DNA of 64,000 nucleotides from JADKIH01 sp031417555. Its GTDB lineage: Bacteria > Bacteroidota > Bacteroidia > AKYH767-A > 2013-40CM-41-45. The position numbers and the translations under genes are program-made. A model generated the notes under the pieces. It saw only the letters and a program-made list of their open reading frames with translations, made no database searches and was not told the origin of the DNA. This document shows, one piece after another, positions 46,032 through 54,731 of this stretch. The stretch is taken from positions 25,794-89,793 of the forward strand of contig JANOVV010000085.1 in the NCBI GenBank assembly GCA_031417555.1, read 5' to 3'. Position 1 is the first letter of the stretch. Every line of letters starts with the position of its first letter.

Positions 46032-46164
46032 AATTTAAAATTTAGTATCTGTGTCCTTTTAAAAATTCTGTTTGTAAATTATTCCTTTTGAAATATATAA
46101 TAAGATTAATTTGACTCTCATTAAAATTATCAACTATTTTAAAATAATTGCAACTTAAAAATAA

Positions 46165-46731
46165 TTATCCGAGTAATTTCCTTGCTTCTGATTTAATAAA
46201 GTCAACGGCTTTTTGAGTTGGAACATTTTCCATTCGCAATACTTGTTCAAAAATCTGTGAACTCATTTGTATACCGGTAGCATTTGAGCCTGCATGACTA
46301 AAAGCATTGTTAATGATTCGAAGCATTTCTTCTTTTCCATCTTTAACTTCTTCCCATGCTTGCTCACTTACAAAAATTTGCTGAGAAAGATTATGTTCAA
46401 ACTCAGCACGAATAGTTGCAACTAGTTCTGCTTGCAATTGAACCGCAGTCATTCCTCCACGGTGAACTCTGACAAGCAAACTATTCGGTGATATACGCTC
46501 AAGAAAAAGAATCAATCTTTCGAATGCCTGTAATTTTAAAGGTAATGATTCTTTTTGTCTGTTATTGCGGTCTTCAGCAACTTTAAGTTGAATTTCCTTT
46601 TCTAAAAACCTTTTTATTGTAGCTGTTTGATTGTCGATAAAACGTTTTATTACTATAAACATTCCGATCAAAACTAAAATTGCCGGTATAAAATACAGCA
46701 ACACATCTGAAATTTTTTCCATTGAATCCAT
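46165..46731 (-). CDS. Conserved membrane-anchored hypothetical protein (DUF7935-like)
   Basis: 188 residues: one N-terminal transmembrane helix (VLLYFIPAILVLIGMFIVI), a basic coiled region (FLEKEIQLKVAEDRNNRQKE) and a conserved soluble part (LKLQAFERLILFLERISPNS, LQAELVATIRAEFEHNLSQQ). This matches a family found beside the GlmU-like gene in many Bacteroidota. No activity is known. It lies 10 bp from that gene (46742), probably one transcript. Confidence 0.75.
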   Translation of the reverse strand: MDSMEKISDVLLYFIPAILVLIGMFIVIKRFIDNQTATIKRFLEKEIQLKVAEDRNNRQKESLPLKLQAFERLILFLERISPNSLLVRVHRGGMTAVQLQAELVATIRAEFEHNLSQQIFVSEQAWEEVKDGKEEMLRIINNAFSHAGSNATGIQMSSQIFEQVLRMENVPTQKAVDFIKSEARKLLG

Positions 46732-46741
46732 AATATATTAT

Positions 46742-47929
46742 TTACCAAGCTCTGTATTTAGTAGTGTTTTCAAATAAATTTCTAAATAAATCTTTTTCGA
46801 TTAAATTAAAATCCATTTTTCTTCTTTCATAGACTCTTTGTGCAACTTCAAGGGCATCCTCGAGTCGATAAGTTATAAAGCCTTCTGAACCACCCCAGGC
46901 AAAAGAAGGAACAAATTTTGGAGGAAAACCATTTCCAAAAATGTTAGCACTTACACCAACGACTGTTCCGGTATTAAACATTGTATTAATGCTGCACTTT
47001 GAGTGATCACCCATTATTAAACCGCAAAACTGTAAACCGGTATTAATGTATGTTTCATCTTTATAATTCCAGACTTTAATTTTAGAATAATTATTCTTCA
47101 AATTTGAATTATTACTGTCTGCCCCGAGATTACACCACTCTCCCAATACAGAATTACCAAGGAAGCCATCATGTGCTTTGTTTGTGTATCCAAAAATTAC
47201 AGAATTACTAATTTCACCTCCGACTTTCGAAAAAGGTCCAACTGTAGTTGAACCATATATTTTAGCGCCCATTTTTACCTGTGATTCTTCACATAAAGCA
47301 AATGGGCCACGAATCATAACTCCTTCCATAATTTCAGCATTCTTTCCGATATAGATGAAACCGGTAGAACCATTTAAAATAGCACATTCAACCTTTGCTC
47401 CCTCTTCAAGAAAAATATTTTCAGGTGAAATAACCGTATTAGTTTCACTGATCTTTAAAGATTTTCTTCCCTTGGTAATTAACCGAAAGTCATCATTAAG
47501 TGCTCCTTCATTCTTGGAAAAAATATCCCAATTAAAATTTATTTTAGTGAATGTGGAAACACTATTTACAGACTTGTCAAATTCAATTTGCTCGATTGAA
47601 TTTATTCCATCTATTGACCCATCCATTCGGGCTGCAATAATGGTATCTCCGTTTATTAACTTTTCTCCTGATTTCAGGTTTTGAATTTCCAAAACCAAAG
47701 ATGATGTTGGAAGTATTGAACCATTAATAAATACATTCTCCTTACCAGGCAAAAATTGAAATTTCTTACTTAAAAATGGTTCGGTGAGGAATGAATAGTT
47801 ACCCTGAAAATATAGTTCCCATTTTTCTCGAATCCGAAGTATGCCAATGCGAATTTCCGATACAGGGCGTGTGTGTGTTAAAGGCAAAAGACTCTGCCTG
47901 GATTCATCATCAAATAAAATAATCTCCAT
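46742..47929 (-). CDS. GlmU-like fused nucleotidyltransferase/acetyltransferase of Bacteroidota
   Basis: 395 residues. The N terminus IILFDDESRQSLLPLTHTRP replaces the classical GlmU pyrophosphorylase start; the C-terminal half is a left-handed beta-helix with hexad repeats (EGVMIRGPFALCEESQVKMG, ISNSVIFGYTNKAHDGFLG). This is the alternative GlmU-type enzyme proposed for UDP-GlcNAc synthesis in the phylum. Function is by family assignment. Next to the DUF7935-like gene. Confidence 0.8.
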   Translation of the reverse strand: MEIILFDDESRQSLLPLTHTRPVSEIRIGILRIREKWELYFQGNYSFLTEPFLSKKFQFLPGKENVFINGSILPTSSLVLEIQNLKSGEKLINGDTIIAARMDGSIDGINSIEQIEFDKSVNSVSTFTKINFNWDIFSKNEGALNDDFRLITKGRKSLKISETNTVISPENIFLEEGAKVECAILNGSTGFIYIGKNAEIMEGVMIRGPFALCEESQVKMGAKIYGSTTVGPFSKVGGEISNSVIFGYTNKAHDGFLGNSVLGEWCNLGADSNNSNLKNNYSKIKVWNYKDETYINTGLQFCGLIMGDHSKCSINTMFNTGTVVGVSANIFGNGFPPKFVPSFAWGGSEGFITYRLEDALEVAQRVYERRKMDFNLIEKDLFRNLFENTTKYRAW

Positions 47930-48120
47930 ATTTGGAAGTATTGGATTATTAGAACTATAAAAAAATTTCTAGTTGAAACTTCAATAATTTTTCAACATTA
48001 CAAAAATAAGTAAAATTGCAAAACATTTGACTAATAATCTCTTTGGTAGCATTATATAACATTAAAAAACCATTTGATCCATTTATTGTACTACTTTTCA
48101 TTATCAAATTATATGCTTAA

Positions 48121-48760
48121 TTAGAAACTGAACTTTTGCTTGAAGAGTTTTCAATCATCAGTTCAATGTTCTTCTTCAATTCATTTAAGTCTACCGTTAA
48201 ATCGAAATTAAAGGAGCAATAAAATCAGACACCATTAATTTTTCTACTTTTAAAGAAGTATTTGGCTTTATGTAATATGTTTTTCTTATATCAAAAAATG
48301 CAATTGTTTCAATGTAAATTTTTTCATTTTTGAAATATTCCGGAGCGATCAAAGTGTAATTGCCTAATTCGTTTTTTAATTCAATTAATTTTGATAATCC
48401 ATCCGAAATCCAATGAAAAAAACCATTGGGACCCGAGTAATTATCGAAAATTAAGAAATAAGTTATTGTATTATCTGACTTAATATGTTTAGTCCGAAAC
48501 AATACTTTTGCCAAATATCGTAATGCAAATTTTTTAAAGTCTTCATCGTAACAGACAATTAGTTTTTTTTGTAATCTAAAATTTTTAATAATTACTCCAA
48601 TTTCGCTTAAAATTACATTCTGAAAATAGTTTAAATAAGATGCCGGCAATGTGCATTGAAATGAATTTCCACCAAAAAAAATTTCATCCCCCTGCTTCAG
48701 ATTTGCAGGCGCCCTTCTATTTATTACTAAAGCCGGATAAATTAATTTTATTATTCCCAA
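48121..48760 (-). pseudogene. GT61 (DUF563) glycosyltransferase remnant, internally deleted
   Basis: From ATG 48760 the first 187 residues resemble the N-terminal half of GT61 (DUF563) proteins, with FLIFDNYSGPNGFFHWISDG and LIAPEYFKNEKIYIETIAFF; frame one stops at 48197. Another frame then reads FNFDLTVDLNELKKNIELMI and a short tail to TAA at 48121, which looks like a GT61 C-terminal end. The middle catalytic part with the conserved HGA/Q-rich region is missing. So a deletion of roughly half the gene, with a frame change, is the simplest reading. A live short protein cannot be excluded. Confidence 0.65.
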
Positions 48761-48981
48761 TTTAAATTGTTGAAATATTTTTTTGGTAAGATATAGATAG
48801 ATTTAACAAGGATATCAATTATAGATGAATAATAAGTCGAAAATATTCTATTGATAAATAGTATGCAAAAATTGATAGATCTTTAAGCTAAAATTTATTT
48901 TTAAAAGATTCAATTAAAAAAAATTGAGCCTCAGAAACGGTTTCATGAATAATTGAATCGTGGAATAGATTCCCCAAAATG

Positions 48982-49021
48982 AATCAAACCATCCAATTAA
49001 AAATTATCGGATGGTTTGATT
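48982..49021. terminator. Perfect 13-bp hairpin, probable terminator
   Basis: AATCAAACCATCC (48982-48994) pairs fully with GGATGGTTTGATT (49009-49021) around a 14-bp AT-rich loop. It lies downstream of rpmE2. A long T-run is lacking, so this is a probable stem-loop rather than a strict intrinsic terminator. Confidence 0.6.
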
Positions 49022-49092
49022 TATACGTTTACGTTCTTAGGCTACTAAGAATTGATACAATTAATAAGGTAAAAAAAGTTTAAATAAAAACT

Positions 49093-49122
49093 AAAAAAAG
49101 AGGATTTCACAAGGAAAACCCT
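49093..49122 (-). terminator. Rho-independent terminator of rpmE2
   Basis: Minus strand: AGGGTTTTC (49122-49114) pairs with GAAATCCT (49108-49101) with one bulge and one wobble, followed at once by CTTTTTTTAG. It begins 7 bp after the rpmE2 stop. Confidence 0.6.
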
Positions 49123-49128
49123 GAAGCC

Positions 49129-49392
49129 TTATTTAGTAACTTCCTTCTTTTTAGCATACCGCGTACGGAATTTATCAACCCGGCCGGCAGTATCAATAAG
49201 TTTCATTTTACCTGTATAGTATGGATGAGACATATGGCTTATTTCGAGCTTTACAAGGGGATATTCCTGTCCGTCAGTCCATTTAATGGTATCTTTAGTT
49301 TCAATAGTAGAGCGGGTTACAAAGGCATAATCGCATGAAATGTCTTTAAAAACAACCATTCTGTAATTCTGGGGATGAATTTCTTTCTTCAT
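49129..49392 (-). CDS. rpmE2: 50S ribosomal protein L31, zinc-free type B
   Basis: 87 residues. MKKEIHPQNYRMVVFKDISC and SHPYYTGKMKLIDTAGRVDK with FRTRYAKKK are L31 text. Only one cysteine is present (C20), so the zinc ribbon of the C+ form is missing. Type B L31 replaces the zinc form in many Bacteroidota. It has a textbook promoter upstream and a terminator hairpin directly downstream, so it is a single-gene transcript. Confidence 0.95.
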   Translation of the reverse strand: MKKEIHPQNYRMVVFKDISCDYAFVTRSTIETKDTIKWTDGQEYPLVKLEISHMSHPYYTGKMKLIDTAGRVDKFRTRYAKKKEVTK

Positions 49393-49412
49393 AATCTTTA
49401 AAATTAAGGGTG

Positions 49413-49443
49413 CAAATGTACTATTATTTCCTTTTTTAACAAA
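49413..49443 (-). promoter_or_regulatory. Promoter of rpmE2
   Basis: Minus strand: TTTG (49443-49440), 19-bp spacer, TACATTTG (49420-49413), a perfect match to the Bacteroidota consensus. The ATG at 49392 follows after about 14 nt of leader. Confidence 0.72.
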
Positions 49444-49624
49444 TCAAAAGTAAAGAAAAGATACTAATATTCAGGTTCTTTACCACCCTATTTAATACTA
49501 TTCACTCAAAAAGGTAAGAATTATTGCTAATAATGTACGATTAGTATTGACTTGACTGCCATTGAATCTTATCTTCGGCAAATCGTAAATATTTTTTTAC
49601 CCTATCCCAAAGCAGAAGAATTAT

Positions 49625-49632
49625 TAACTTTG
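49625..49632 (+). promoter_or_regulatory. -7 promoter element for the DUF349 gene
   Basis: TAACTTTG matches TAnnTTTG exactly, 45 bp before the ATG at 49677. No convincing -33 box is seen. Confidence 0.4.
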
Positions 49633-49676
49633 AAAAGGCTGAAATCGCTATTGTTTTCAGTTGTTTAAATAAATCA

Positions 49677-51383
49677 ATGAAGGAAGAATTAATACAACAA
49701 CTGGAAAACGTACTTAAAGAAGAAGTTTCTGATGAAACATTTTCGCGTGCTGATGATATTAAAAATCAGTACATGCGTGCATGCGACGAATTAAATAGCG
49801 AACAATTGCAAAATTTCCTCGCTGAAGGCGGTCAGGCCGATAATTTTAGTGCTCCTAAAGACAATCGAGATAGCCGGTTTAGTGAATTGCTACATATTTT
49901 ATCAGATCGTGAAGCTAAATTCCGAAAAGTTTTAAAAGATGAAGTTGTAACGAAGCAAAAACAAAAAGAAGAAGTTATTGCCGGTCTCGAAAAACTAATA
50001 GCCGAAGAATCAAATATCGGTAAAGCTTTTCATACTTTTAAAGAATTACAAGCTAAGTGGAATGAAATAGGAAATGTTCCAACCAGGGAATACAAAAATC
50101 TGCAAAGTATTTATCATCGACATGCACATAACTTCTATTATAATATGAAGTTAAGCAAGGACCTCAGGGAACTTGATTTCAAAAGAAACTATGAACAAAG
50201 AGCGCAACTGCTTGTAAAAATAGAATCTCTGCTTCCTATGGAGTCTGCCAAAGGCATAGAAAGGATGATCAATCTTTACAGAATGGAATGGTCGGAATTA
50301 GGCCCCACTTCTCCGGAAACTGTTGAACCGCTTCGAACACGATACAGAGAACTAATCGGACTTGTATTTCAGAAAATCAGAACATATAACCAGCAGCAAT
50401 CAAAAGAAGAGGAAAACCATCTTGAAGTAAAGAGAAAAATATTAGAACGTTGTAAAGCAATTGCCGAAGAAAATTTTGATACTTCAAAGCAATGGCAAAC
50501 TATGACGGATACTATCACAAAACTTTTTGATGAATGGAAATCGACCGGATTTGGACCTAAAAAAGAAAATCAACAAGTTTGGGAAGAATTCCGAACCGCA
50601 ATGAATACATTCTATTCAAAAAAGCGTGATTTTTTCAGCGGTCTTAAAAAAATTCATAAAGAAAATAAAGATAAGAAGAATGCTATCATTGCCAAAGTTG
50701 AAGAAATAGCAAAAGCTCCTCACGAAAATTTTGATGATCCTACTAAGCAGATTTTACAACTTCAGCAAGACTGGAAAACAGCAGGACATATTGAGCAATG
50801 GGAAGAAAATAAACTTTGGAAAAAATTCCGTGATGCATGCGATTCTTTCTTTAATTCAAGACGGGAAAAATACAGTGAACGAGATGCTGAACATATTAAA
50901 AATCTTGAATTAAAAGAAGAATTAGTTAAACGTGTGGAGGCTTTCACATCAAGTGGAAAACACGATGAAGATATTGCTTCGCTTCGCGCTTTTTCCGAAG
51001 AATGGAAAACTATTCAGCATGTTCCTATTAAAGAAAAACAAAAAATCTGGGAAAAATTTAAAACAGCCCTCGATGCCTGTTATGATAAACTCAAATTAGA
51101 TGGCTCTCAAAAACATCTTTTGAAATACAGAAATAACGTAGAATCCCTTTCTCAATCCGGAGATTCAAGCCATCTTTTACTAAAAGAAAAAAATTCCATC
51201 CGGGAAAGAATTAATCGCCTTCAGGCCACCATTAATCAATATGAAAATAATCTTGGCTTTTTCAGGAATTCCAAAGACATGGCTCCCTTACTTACTGAAG
51301 TAGAAAGTAATTTGAATCAAGCAAAAGAAGAAATGCAATTGCTTCAGAAAAAACTGAAAATGTTTGCAGAAGCGCAGTCCTAG
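49677..51383 (+). CDS. DUF349 repeat protein
   Basis: 568 residues, highly charged and almost wholly helical. The repeated W-containing unit (LQAKWNEIGNVPTREYKNLQ, MEWSELGPTSPE, WKSTGFGPKKENQQVWEEF, WKTAGHIEQWEENKLWKKFR, WKTIQHVPIKEKQKIWEKFK) is the DUF349 signature; I count at least five copies. The C terminus (residues 505-568) is a coiled coil. DUF349 proteins have no established activity. ATG start with a -7 element upstream. Confidence 0.88.
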   Translation: MKEELIQQLENVLKEEVSDETFSRADDIKNQYMRACDELNSEQLQNFLAEGGQADNFSAPKDNRDSRFSELLHILSDREAKFRKVLKDEVVTKQKQKEEVIAGLEKLIAEESNIGKAFHTFKELQAKWNEIGNVPTREYKNLQSIYHRHAHNFYYNMKLSKDLRELDFKRNYEQRAQLLVKIESLLPMESAKGIERMINLYRMEWSELGPTSPETVEPLRTRYRELIGLVFQKIRTYNQQQSKEEENHLEVKRKILERCKAIAEENFDTSKQWQTMTDTITKLFDEWKSTGFGPKKENQQVWEEFRTAMNTFYSKKRDFFSGLKKIHKENKDKKNAIIAKVEEIAKAPHENFDDPTKQILQLQQDWKTAGHIEQWEENKLWKKFRDACDSFFNSRREKYSERDAEHIKNLELKEELVKRVEAFTSSGKHDEDIASLRAFSEEWKTIQHVPIKEKQKIWEKFKTALDACYDKLKLDGSQKHLLKYRNNVESLSQSGDSSHLLLKEKNSIRERINRLQATINQYENNLGFFRNSKDMAPLLTEVESNLNQAKEEMQLLQKKLKMFAEAQS

Positions 51384-51390
51384 AAGAGAC

Positions 51391-51580
51391 AAGAATCAAT
51401 CAAGTATCATGTATCAAGAATTTTCTATATTTAGTTTTTGGGGATAAAATATAATTTCAAAAGTTAAACAGGTCGCGGAAAAAAATTAAATAATATTAAA
51501 ATATTTATCCCTCATTTCGTTTTAATATATTCACCATCTTAATACTTGATACATGATACTTGATACTTGATACTTGCCCC
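51391..51580. repeat. Inverted heptad arrays bounding a 126-bp gap
   Basis: Left arm 51399-51418 and right arm 51545-51564 are perfect 20-bp reverse complements. The right array continues TTGATAC, ATGATAC, TTGATAC, TTGATAC, TTGCCCC (51546-51580), ending 1 bp before the lipoprotein ATG. The left array starts 7 bp after the DUF349 stop. The region between is AT-rich with no ORF. Confidence 0.92.
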
Positions 51581-51581
51581 A

Positions 51582-53078
51582 ATGCGCCATCTACTCATCA
51601 TACTTTCTGTACTAATTCTTCCTTTTCTTCTTTTCAACTCCTGTAAAAAAGAAGAATTCGAAACAGGTAAAGTTGATTTGCAGTTTTCAGCTGACACAAT
51701 TATTTTTGATACAGTTTTTACTACCGTTGGCAGCTCTACTCAGGTCTTTCAGGTTTATAATAATGGCAATAAAGACGTAAAAATTTCTTCAATCCGGTTA
51801 GCCAATGGAAATAATTCAAACTTCCGATTGAATGTTGATGGGCTCTCCGGAAAATCATTTAACGATATAGAAATCGGTGCCAACGACAGTTTATTTATTT
51901 TTGTAGAAGTTACAGTTGATCCTAATAATTTAAATACACCATTAATTGTAACTGATTCAATTTTATTTTCTGCAAATGATTTTCAACAAGACATTGATCT
52001 GGTTGCCTGGGGTCAGGATGCCTATTTCCATCGGTCTCCTCCAAATTCACAAATAGCACCATTCTTCTTTCTTAATTGCAATGAAATATGGGCTAATGAT
52101 AAGCCTCATGTAATTTATGGTTATGCTTTGGTGGATTCGTCTTGTTCACTTACCATGAATGCAGGTACCAATATTTTTTTACATCCCGGTTCAGGCATAA
52201 TTGTTTTAACTTCAGGAACACTTTTAGTAAATGGTACTAAACAAAACAATGTTACTTTTCAGGGCGACAGATTAGGTACAGATTTTCAGGAAATTCCAGG
52301 CCAATGGGATAGAATTTGGCTTTCAAATCTTAATCTTCATACAAATATTAATTCGCCCGGAACAAAAAATTCTATCATTAGTTATGCAGTTATTAAAAAT
52401 GGAACAATCGGTTTATTGGTAGATACCGCTTTTGATAATAATTCTTCTAATCTCACTCTGCGGCTTGACAATACAATAATTAAAAACATGTCGTCGCATG
52501 CTCTGGCTTTGCGTGGATCGAAAGTAGATGCATACAATTGTGTTTTTGCAAATTGTGGTGCACAAACAACAAATATTCTTACTGGTGGAAACTATAATTT
52601 TTATCACTGCACCTTTGCCAATTTCTATAACGGAGGACAACAACGCGAGCCATCTGTAACTCTTAATAACTATTATTTATATAACAATATCCCAATAATC
52701 CGCCCTCTAAATTCCTACTTTGGAAATTGTATCATTTATGGTAATAATGAAAATGAAATTGGTTTCGATTCTGCTTCAGCAGCAAATCAGTTTAACTTTC
52801 GCTTCGATCATACATTGTTAAAAGTCGAAAACTCTTTTTCAACTACTGACCTATCCAGATATATTTCAATTATAAAAGCCTCGGGAAGCAGTACTAATAA
52901 TCCAAAATTCGTTGACGTCGACAATAATAATTATCAAATAGATTCTTTAAATAGCCCGGCCATTGATGCCGGCGATATTTCAATCACCAATTTAAATAGC
53001 CTCTTGAATTTTGATATATTAGGCACCTCCCGACCTCAGCGTAATGGCCCTGATCTAGGAGCCTATGAAAGGCAATAA
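51582..53078 (+). CDS. Lipoprotein with right-handed beta-helix-like repeats
   Basis: 498 residues from ATG 51582. The signal is LLIILSVLILPFLLFNSCKK, with the lipobox Cys after NS. The N-terminal part contains an Ig-like/DUF1573-like region (GSSTQVFQVYNNGNKDVKIS). The rest has beta-helix-like text (IISYAVIKNGTIGLLVDTA, YNCVFANCGAQTTNILTGGN) and ends ILGTSRPQRNGPDLGAYERQ, a C-terminal phrase of parallel beta-helix surface proteins. Likely on the outer membrane or surface; substrate unknown. A TTG-start reading at 51567 falls inside the repeat and is rejected. Confidence 0.8.
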   Translation: MRHLLIILSVLILPFLLFNSCKKEEFETGKVDLQFSADTIIFDTVFTTVGSSTQVFQVYNNGNKDVKISSIRLANGNNSNFRLNVDGLSGKSFNDIEIGANDSLFIFVEVTVDPNNLNTPLIVTDSILFSANDFQQDIDLVAWGQDAYFHRSPPNSQIAPFFFLNCNEIWANDKPHVIYGYALVDSSCSLTMNAGTNIFLHPGSGIIVLTSGTLLVNGTKQNNVTFQGDRLGTDFQEIPGQWDRIWLSNLNLHTNINSPGTKNSIISYAVIKNGTIGLLVDTAFDNNSSNLTLRLDNTIIKNMSSHALALRGSKVDAYNCVFANCGAQTTNILTGGNYNFYHCTFANFYNGGQQREPSVTLNNYYLYNNIPIIRPLNSYFGNCIIYGNNENEIGFDSASAANQFNFRFDHTLLKVENSFSTTDLSRYISIIKASGSSTNNPKFVDVDNNNYQIDSLNSPAIDAGDISITNLNSLLNFDILGTSRPQRNGPDLGAYERQ

Positions 53079-53111
53079 ATATATTTTACGTCTAATCTTT
53101 GACCCACCTCG

Positions 53112-53693
53112 TTGACCGCTCTTTTTTCAATAGCATACCTACCCCCTCTTTCTTACATTCATCAATGTATAGAAGCAGATAAAATAATCATAGATCAACA
53201 CGAACATTTCATAAAACAGACCTTCCGAAACCGTTGTCAAATCTACGGTCCTAACGGAATTCAATCTTTAATCATTCCTATAAAACATCAAAACCTTTCT
53301 CATTCACCCGTAAAAGATACACGAATTTCTTTCGACGTCCCATGGAATAAGATTCATTGGAAAACAATTTGTTCTGCTTATAGAAACTCTCCGTTTTTTG
53401 AATTTTATGAAGATGAATTTAAAATTGCCTATGAAAAACCCGATGAATTTTTAATCGACTTCAATTATAAAATGCTGGAAATAATTTTTAAGATTTTCAA
53501 TTTAAATAAAACAATTAAACTCTCTGAAGATTTCGAAAAAACACCAACTTTATCTGTTGATTTCCGAAACACTTTTCATCCAAAAAAAAAATTTATTAAT
53601 ATTAATCCCTATCATCAGGTTTTTTCAGACCGGTTTGGGTTTATAAATGATTTATCCTGTATTGATTATTTGTTTAATGTGGGAAACAGATGA
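53112..53693 (+). CDS. WbqC-family protein
   Basis: 193 residues. FSIAYLPPLSYIHQCIEADK, DQHEHFIKQTFRNRCQIYGP and NGIQSLIIPIKHQNL match WbqC-family proteins, found in glycan gene sets and beside other housekeeping genes; activity is not known. Start TTG at 53112 is forced by a TGA four codons upstream with no ATG between. Ends with TGA next to a heptad array. Confidence 0.8.
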   Translation: MTALFSIAYLPPLSYIHQCIEADKIIIDQHEHFIKQTFRNRCQIYGPNGIQSLIIPIKHQNLSHSPVKDTRISFDVPWNKIHWKTICSAYRNSPFFEFYEDEFKIAYEKPDEFLIDFNYKMLEIIFKIFNLNKTIKLSEDFEKTPTLSVDFRNTFHPKKKFININPYHQVFSDRFGFINDLSCIDYLFNVGNR

Positions 53694-53755
53694 GAGTCAA
53701 GAATCAAGACAATTTAATATATATAATTAAATCATGATTCTTGGCTCTTGATTCT
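53693..53755. repeat. Inverted heptad pair between convergent wbqC-like and pfkA
   Basis: Left: GAGTCAAGAATCAAG from 53694. Right: TGATTCTTGGCTCTTGATTC to 53754, whose CTA is the TAG stop of pfkA on the minus strand. The two arms are imperfect reverse complements with about 20 bp of AT-rich loop. Confidence 0.8.
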
Positions 53756-54731
53756 ACAAAGACAATATCTCTGCAATCCTCATCAGATCATTTGGAAATT
53801 CTTTTTTAGTTTTAACTACATCTGAAAAAGATGTAAGAACAACTTTATTGTTAATGATTCCAACCATTTCATTTTTTCTGCCTTCTAACAATGCTTCAAC
53901 TGCAGCTACACCAAGCCTGCTGGCCAAAACACGATCTGTGCAGCTTGGGGAACCGCCTCTTTGCATATGTCCCAAAACACTCACCCGTGTATCATATTCA
54001 TTGAATCTTGATTTCACTGCTTCAGCAATATCATAAGCACCGCCTGCATCATCTCCCTCGGCAACAATTACAATCATCGACGATTTTTTTCGTTGCCATC
54101 CACGCTCAAGTATTTTTATTATTTGTTTAATCCGTGTTTGCTTTTCAGGAATAAGTATTGCTTCAGCTCCACCGGCAATTCCACTATAGAGAGCTATCAT
54201 TCCTGCATCTCTGCCCATCACTTCAATAAAGAATAAACGGTTGTGTGAATCAGCTGTATCTCTTATCTTATCTATTGCCTGAACAACTGTATTAAGCGCC
54301 GTATCAAAACCAATTGAAAAATCGGTACCGAAAATATCGTTATCGATTGTTTTTGGAATGCCTATGGAAGGAATGGAATATTCATTCGAAAATTTCTCTA
54401 TGCCTTTAAAGGAACCATCGCCCCCCAAAACAATTAGGGCTTCTATACCTTCATTTTTAATATTCTGATATGCTGTTCTTCTGGCTTCCGGAGTTTTAAA
54501 TCTTTCGCTTCTTGCAGTTTTAAGAATCGTTCCTCCTCTTTGAAGAATATTACTTACGCTATGCGACGACAGCTCCAAAAAATTTCCATCTATCAAACCG
54601 TCAAAACCATGCATAACACCCACAATGGTTAATTCATTAAAAATACCTGTCCGCACAACAGCCCGGATACCGGCATTTAAACCGGGACAATCACCACCGG
54701 TGGTTATAACACCTATTTTTTTATATTTCAT
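53754..54731 (-). CDS. pfkA: 6-phosphofructokinase
   Basis: 325 residues. ITTGGDCPGLNAGIRAVVRT, VLGGDGSFKGIEKF, SIGIPKTIDNDIFGTDFSIG (catalytic Asp130), EVMGRDAGMIAL, VAEGDDAGG and LGHMQRGGSPS. The residue equivalent to E. coli G124 is Lys127 while the G104 equivalent is Gly106; this mix lies between the ATP-type and PPi-type signatures. It phosphorylates fructose 6-phosphate in glycolysis. The start overlaps the methyltransferase gene by 4 bp. Confidence 0.94.
   Translation of the reverse strand: MKYKKIGVITTGGDCPGLNAGIRAVVRTGIFNELTIVGVMHGFDGLIDGNFLELSSHSVSNILQRGGTILKTARSERFKTPEARRTAYQNIKNEGIEALIVLGGDGSFKGIEKFSNEYSIPSIGIPKTIDNDIFGTDFSIGFDTALNTVVQAIDKIRDTADSHNRLFFIEVMGRDAGMIALYSGIAGGAEAILIPEKQTRIKQIIKILERGWQRKKSSMIVIVAEGDDAGGAYDIAEAVKSRFNEYDTRVSVLGHMQRGGSPSCTDRVLASRLGVAAVEALLEGRKNEMVGIINNKVVLTSFSDVVKTKKEFPNDLMRIAEILSL

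Larger units (their letters stand above)
48761..49128. other. Intergenic, no gene seen
   Basis: 368 bp, AT-rich, with no ORF of credible composition. It contains a 13-bp perfect inverted repeat (48982-49021) and a terminator-like hairpin just after rpmE2 (49093-49122). No tRNA or other RNA was recognised. Confidence 0.6.
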
